Notes under the pieces: model-generated
Seen by the model: the letters and a program-made list of their open reading frames with translations, nothing else
The model's database searches: none
Told to the model about the DNA's origin: nothing
Assembly (NCBI GenBank): GCA_903813345.2
Contig: CAIIXF020000004.1
Coordinates: forward strand, 19,874,477 to 19,938,476
Source: Owenia fusiformis
Taxonomy: Eukaryota > Annelida > Polychaeta > Sabellida > Oweniidae
Length of the DNA: 64,000 bases
Direction: 5' to 3'
Shown: positions 58,951 through 64,000 of the stretch, one piece after another
How the letters are laid out: the number at the start of each line of letters is the position of its first letter
How positions within the stretch are numbered: the first letter of the stretch is position 1
Made by a program: the position numbers and the translations under genes

Positions 58951-59440
58951 CATGCACATTGTATGTTGCCGCCTAGAACCAGTTCAGGGGTTAAAGGTGA
59001 AATAATTTGGAATAACAAATCAATTCTAATTAATGATAAGGAGGTGATGTACCAACATCTCATGGAAAAGGGAGTCCTTTATATTAATGACCTTCTTAAC
59101 GAGAATGGGGGGTTTTTACAGTACAATGAGTTTAAGACTAAGTATAATATTAATATCAACTTTCTTGAGTATTTTTCAATCATATCGGCTATACCAAATG
59201 ATTGGAAATCTCTATTGAAATCAGATTTAAATTCGACCTTTGAACCCAGCATACAGGAAGAACTCGTGTATTTGAAACTTGGTGAAAAACAGGTGACAAT
59301 CTCTAGTATAACGGTAAAATCAATTCAAACAATATTAAATGGAAACAAGCTCTTGGAACCGTTATATAAAGACAAACATGATCGTGAATTAAAGAGAACC
59401 GATTATTTTAAAATGCCTTATATGTGCACGAAACTACGGC
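58951..59440 (+). pseudogene. LINE ORF2 fragment
   Basis: A 169-residue frame (58963-59472) aligns with the ORF2 C-terminal region of the LINE at about 7150-7560 (GEIIWNNKSIL against SEILWHNKYIL; YINDLLNENGGFL against QINDLLNGNGSFM). It is divergent, so it comes from another subfamily. Truncated at both ends; its last codons belong to the adjoining repeat. Confidence 0.8.
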
Positions 59441-60168
59441 AAGCGAAAGGGGATATACCGCAGAATTTATAATTCAATGGAGTTTTAACATGGGAGTGAT
59501 ATCACACACCGCGGCCCAGTCAGATAGATTTCTGCGCACTTTATTTATTTAATTCACTTTGCACAACGCGCCCCCTGTAATTCATTCAGTGCGCGATTAA
59601 AAATTGGTTATGAGTGATATCGCACACCGCGGCCCCGTCAGATCGATTTCTGCGCACTTTATTTATTTAGCCAGAATATTAACACACTCAAAATATCGCG
59701 CTAAAGCTAGTATATGCTGGTGTACGGAAAGCGATAGGGGACATGCGCATAATTCAAAATCGAATGGAGATTTAACATGGGAGTGATATCACACACCGCG
59801 GCCCAGTCAGATAGATTTCATCGCACACTGTACGGAAAGCGAAAGGGGATATACCGCAGAATTTAAAATTCAATGGAGTTTTAACATGGGAGTGATAGCA
59901 CACACCGCGGCCCAGTCAGATATATTTCTGCGCACTTTATTTATTTCATTCACTTTGCACAACGCGCCCCCTGTAATTCATTCAGTGCGCAATTAAAAAT
60001 TGTTTATGAGTGATATCGCACACCGCGGCCCAGTAAGATCGAGCTGCGCACTTTATTTATTAACACACTCAAAATATCGCGCTGAAGCTTGTATATGCTG
60101 GCGCGATGTAATTATAGTTTTCTGTTGATAAATGCCCAACAAGAAACGGTAGCACAACGAATTCATCT
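59437..60168 (+). repeat. Mosaic repeat with GATATCACACACCGCGGCCC units
   Basis: Several partial direct copies of a unit containing GCGAAAGGGGATATACCGC, CACACCGCGGCCCAGTCAGA and TGCGCACTTTATTTATT (59437, 59600, 59725, 59830, 60010). The 59830-60168 portion recurs inverted at 62408-62743. Confidence 0.8.
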
Positions 60169-60819
60169 TTTTTCGAAAGACTGCAGACTTGACCTGCGAA
60201 ATTGTAATTTTGGATCACAGTGATGCCTCTAGAGAGGATATCTATGAGAATTACAGATTATAGTGCGCAGAATTATAAAGTCAAACTGACCTCAAAATGG
60301 TAGTACACAGTGTACACTGCCATCTTTCAATAAAGTAACTACAGACCTTCGTATACAAAATACCAGAATGATTGATGTAATACCTGTATACCATTTCTTC
60401 TGGGAGAAGGAAAGTTCCTATATGTATTCCATGGCCGTAGCCAGGGGGCTTCACCCCCCTCCCCCTGCCAAATATTCGTTCAAAATCATGCAGTTTTTCA
60501 CCATTCTTAGTAGCACTTTTCGCATGATTTTTTTGCCATAACTGTCAAAAAGCTCCCCCTCTTGGCCAAATCTCCCCCTTGGTAAAACCACTCCCCCAGG
60601 TTAATCCAGGATACGGGTCTGTATTCTTAGACGAGATTGTTCAAGAACATAAGGTAGACATAAGTGCCACCTGTTAAAAGCTAGGAGATCTTTTCTAAGT
60701 TATTAAGTCATCAATCAGCAGACTGGTAATTGTATCGCCCACCCACTTCAAACTCCATACACTAACATACTATTACAATTTTATCTGTGTTTATTTGACT
60801 GTAGAAGGTGTACATTCAT
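60169..60819. other. Spacer between mosaic repeat and pentanucleotide array
   Basis: 60170-60290 resembles 62990-63100 (TTTTTTCGAAAGACTGC). The rest is unique, with a C-rich patch at about 60448-60470. No gene. Confidence 0.5.
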
Positions 60820-62275
60820 AGCATTGAATTGCATTTCATTGCATTGTATTGTATTGTATAGCACATCATTGTATTGTATTGTACTGCATTTTATTGTATT
60901 GCACTGCATTGTATTCTATTGCACTGCATTGTATTCTATTGCATTATATTGTACTGTATTGCACTGTATTATATTATATTGCACTGCATTGTACTTTATT
61001 GCACTGCATTGTATTGTACTGCAGTGTACTACATTGTATTGCGCTGCATTGTATTGTATTGCACTGCATTATAATGTATTGCATTGTACCACATTGTGTT
61101 GCACTGCATTGTATTACACTGCATTGTTTTGAATTGCACTGCAATATATTGCACTGCACCATATTGTATTGCATTGCATTGCAGTGCACTGCATTGTATT
61201 ATATTGCACTGTATTGTATTGCACAGTATTGTATTGCATTGTCTTGAATTACACTGCATTTAATTACACTGCATTGTATTTTATTGCACTGCATTGTATT
61301 GTACTGCAGTGTACTGTATTCTATTGCACAGTATTGTTTTGTATTGCACTGTATTGTATTGCATTGTATTGAATTGCACTGTATTGTATTTTATTGCACT
61401 GCATTGCACTACATTGTATTGCACTGTATTGAACTGCGATGTATTGTATTGCACTGTATTGTATTGCACTGCACTGAACTGCGATGTATTGTATTGCATT
61501 GTATTGTATTGCACTGCACTGTATTGAACTGCGATGTATTGTATTGTACTGCATTGTATTGCACTGTACCACATTGTATTGCACTGCATTGTATTGAAAT
61601 GAACTACATTGTAACTGTATTGCATTTTATTGCACTGCATTGCACTACATTGTATTGCACTGTATTGAACTGCGATGTATTGTATTGCACTGCATTGTAT
61701 TGCACTGTACTACATTGTGTTGCACTGTATTGTATTACACTGCATTGTTTTGTATTGCACAGCAATATATTGCACTGCACCATATTGTATTGCACTGCAT
61801 TGCAATGCACTGCATTGTATTATATTGCACTGTATTGTATTGCACTGCATTGTATTGCACTGTACCACATTGTATTGCACTGCATTGTATTGAAATGAAC
61901 TACATTGTATTGCACTGCACGGCATTGTTTTGCATTGTATTGCATTGCACTGCATTGTATTGCATTATATTGCACTGTATTGTATTGTATCGTATTGCAC
62001 TGCATTTTATTGTATTATATTGCACTACATTGTATTGTATCATATTGCACTGCATTTTTTGCATCATATAACACTGCTTTGTATTGCATCATATTACACT
62101 ACATTGTATTGCATCATATTGCACTACATTGTATTGCATCATATTGCTCTGCATTGTATTGCATTATATTGCACCGCATTGTATTACATCATATTGCACC
62201 ACATTGTATTGCATCATATTGCACTGCATTGTATAACATCATATTGCACTGCATTGTATTGCATCATATTCCATA
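60820..62275. repeat. Pentanucleotide array (TATTG/CACTG/CATTG)
   Basis: About 1.45 kb of five-base words TATTG, CACTG, CATTG and TACTG. Stops are rare in most frames, creating many overlapping false frames rich in His, Cys, Ile and Leu. Confidence 0.95.
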
Positions 62276-62404
62276 TTTACCATTTCGTTACAGTTTTATT
62301 ACATAAAATGTTATTTATAAGATTATAATTTTCAAACATTGAAAATATTTTATACAATATCAATTAAAAGATATGAAATGGCCCAAAATAATATATTTTC
62401 AATG
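61631..62404 (+). repeat. Left arm of large inverted duplication
   Basis: Mirrors 63227-64000 with positions summing to 125631 and no gaps, checked at several frame ends (61640/63991, 61905/63726, 62328/63303). Includes part of the pentanucleotide array and 129 bases of single-copy DNA. Only scattered substitutions. Confidence 0.92.
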
Positions 62405-63226
62405 ATGAATTCGTTGTGCTACCCTTTCTTGTTGGGCATTTATTAACAGAAAACTATATTTACATCGCGCCAGCATATACAAGCTTCAGCGCGATATTTT
62501 GAGTGTGTCAATAAATAAAGTGCGCAGAAATCGATCTTAATGGGCCGCGGTGTGCGATATCACTCATAAACAATTTTTAATTGCGCACTGAATGAATTAC
62601 AAGCGGCGCGTTGTGCAAAGTTAATTAAATAAATAAAGTGCGCAGAAATATATCTGACTGGGCCGCGGTGTGTGATATCACTCCCATGTTAAAACTCCAT
62701 TGAATTTTAAATTCTGCGGTATATCCCCTTTCGCTTTCCGTACTGGTGTACGGAAAGCGATAGGGGACATGCGCATAATTCAAAATCGAATGGAGTTTTA
62801 ACATGGGAGTGATATCACACACCGCGGCCCAGTCAGATAGATTTCATCGCGCACTGAATGAATTACAGGGGGCGCGTTGTGCAAAGTTAATTAAAATAAA
62901 GTGCGCAGAAATTCCGGCATTCAGTGCGCGATGAAAAATTGATTATCTGTGAATAAAAAACGAATAAAAATTCGTGGCACCAGGAATTTGATTTTTTTCG
63001 AAAGACTGCGGAGTGAACCAGCGAAATGACAATTTTGGATAATATCGATGGCTCTAACGAGGAGAACTTTGAGATTTCCCGATTCTAGCGCGCAGCACAT
63101 CCAGGACATGCGCACTTTTATCAGATTCGATTCTAATATGGTTTCAAAGATAATGTTCATTAAAAGAGGGCGTATGTATACAGATTACACGTGGCGTTAT
63201 GTTGAAGTGACCCTTGCAAAGGGTTC
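62405..63226. repeat. Spacer of the inverted duplication, made of mosaic repeat
   Basis: 62408-62743 is an inverted copy of 59830-60168. From 62745 it turns and resembles 59723-59830 in direct orientation, meeting head to head at GTACTGGTGTAC. The rest is like 60170-60290. Confidence 0.75.
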
Positions 63227-64000
63227 CATTGAAAATATATTATTTTGGGCCATTTCATATCTTTTAATTGATATTGTATAAAAGATTTTCAATGTTTGAA
63301 AATTATAATCTTATAAATAACATTTTATGTAATAAAACTGTAACGAAATGGTAAATACGGAATATGATGCAATACAATGCAGTGCAATATGATGTTATAC
63401 AATGCAGTGCAATATGATGCAATACAATGTGGTGCAATATGATGTAATACAATGCGGTGCAATATGATGCAATACAATGCAGAGCAATATGATGCAATAC
63501 AATGCAGTGCAATATGATGCAATACAATGTAGTGTAATATGATGCAATACAAAGCAGTGTTATATGATGCAAAAAATGCAGTGCAATATGATACAATACA
63601 ATGTAGTGCAATATAATACAATAAAATGCAGTGCAATACGATACAATACAATACAGTGCAATATAATGCAATACAATGCAGTGCAATGCAATACAATGCA
63701 AAACAATGCTGTGCAGTGCAATACAATGTAGTTCATTTCAATACAATGCAGTGCAATACAATGTGGTACAGTGCAATACAATGCAGTGCAATACAAAACA
63801 GTGCAATATAATACAATGCAGTGCATTGCAATGCAGTGCAATACAATATGGTGCAGTGCAATATATTGCTGTGCAATACAAAACAATGCAGTGTAATACA
63901 ATACAGTGCAACACAATGTAGTACAGTGCAATACAATGCAGTGCAATACAATACATTGCAGTTCAATACAGTGCAATACAATGTAGTGCAATGCAGTGCA
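63227..64000 (-). repeat. Right arm of large inverted duplication, cut by window end
   Basis: Inverse of 61631-62404. The array continues to the last base, so the arm length is at least 774 bases. Confidence 0.92.

Noticed and set aside
60824-62328. Many overlapping frames rich in His, Cys and Leu
   Set aside because: They come from a five-base repeat that lacks stops in several frames on both strands.
62405-63226. Inverted duplication explained as a missed-adapter read artefact
   Set aside because: Such artefacts give a palindrome with little or no spacer. Here 822 bases of different sequence lie between the arms, though assembly error is not excluded.

Overview
The window looks like nuclear DNA from a metazoan, most likely a byssate bivalve such as a mytilid mussel. 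It is AT-rich, genes are split by GT-AG introns, TATA boxes and AATAAA signals are present, and much of the sequence is transposable elements. The mussel assignment is an inference. It rests on two tandem genes for secreted proteins with two von Willebrand factor A (vWA) domains, an architecture known from the mussel byssal proximal thread matrix protein PTMP1. No database search was possible.

All genes read on the + strand. Gene 1 runs from a TATA box at 955 and a short noncoding exon ending at 1008, through eight coding exons (2050-32457), to a 516-residue product. Gene 2 runs from a TATA box at 37871 and a noncoding exon ending at 37930, through nine coding exons (42219-52667), to a 517-residue product. 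Every exon junction closes in frame. The paralogues share a signal peptide, a GRSG motif, a first vWA domain with a degraded metal site, and a second vWA domain with an intact one. A third start of the same design (TATA at 57909, donor after 57963) suggests another family member, whose coding exons are not found before the window ends. The layout implies tandem duplication of genes for secreted, probably extracellular-matrix, proteins.

The introns and spacers are packed with mobile DNA. Gene 1 intron 2 holds a LINE with target-site duplications (2933-8210), an element with repeated end motifs (8636-9775), and a 6.5 kb inverted-repeat structure (10151-16690) that ends 33 bases before exon 3. 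Two other elements are nested in that structure. Intron 3 holds an 849 bp hairpin element, a 4.85 kb foldback with decayed reading frames, a 967 bp MITE and a 510 bp element. A 72-bp minisatellite separates gene 1 from gene 2. Gene 2 carries second copies of the 849 bp hairpin and the 510 bp element, plus several other hairpins. The last 5 kb hold a LINE relic, a repeated mosaic unit, and a pentanucleotide array that is part of a large, nearly perfect inverted duplication about an axis at 62815/62816, running off the right edge.
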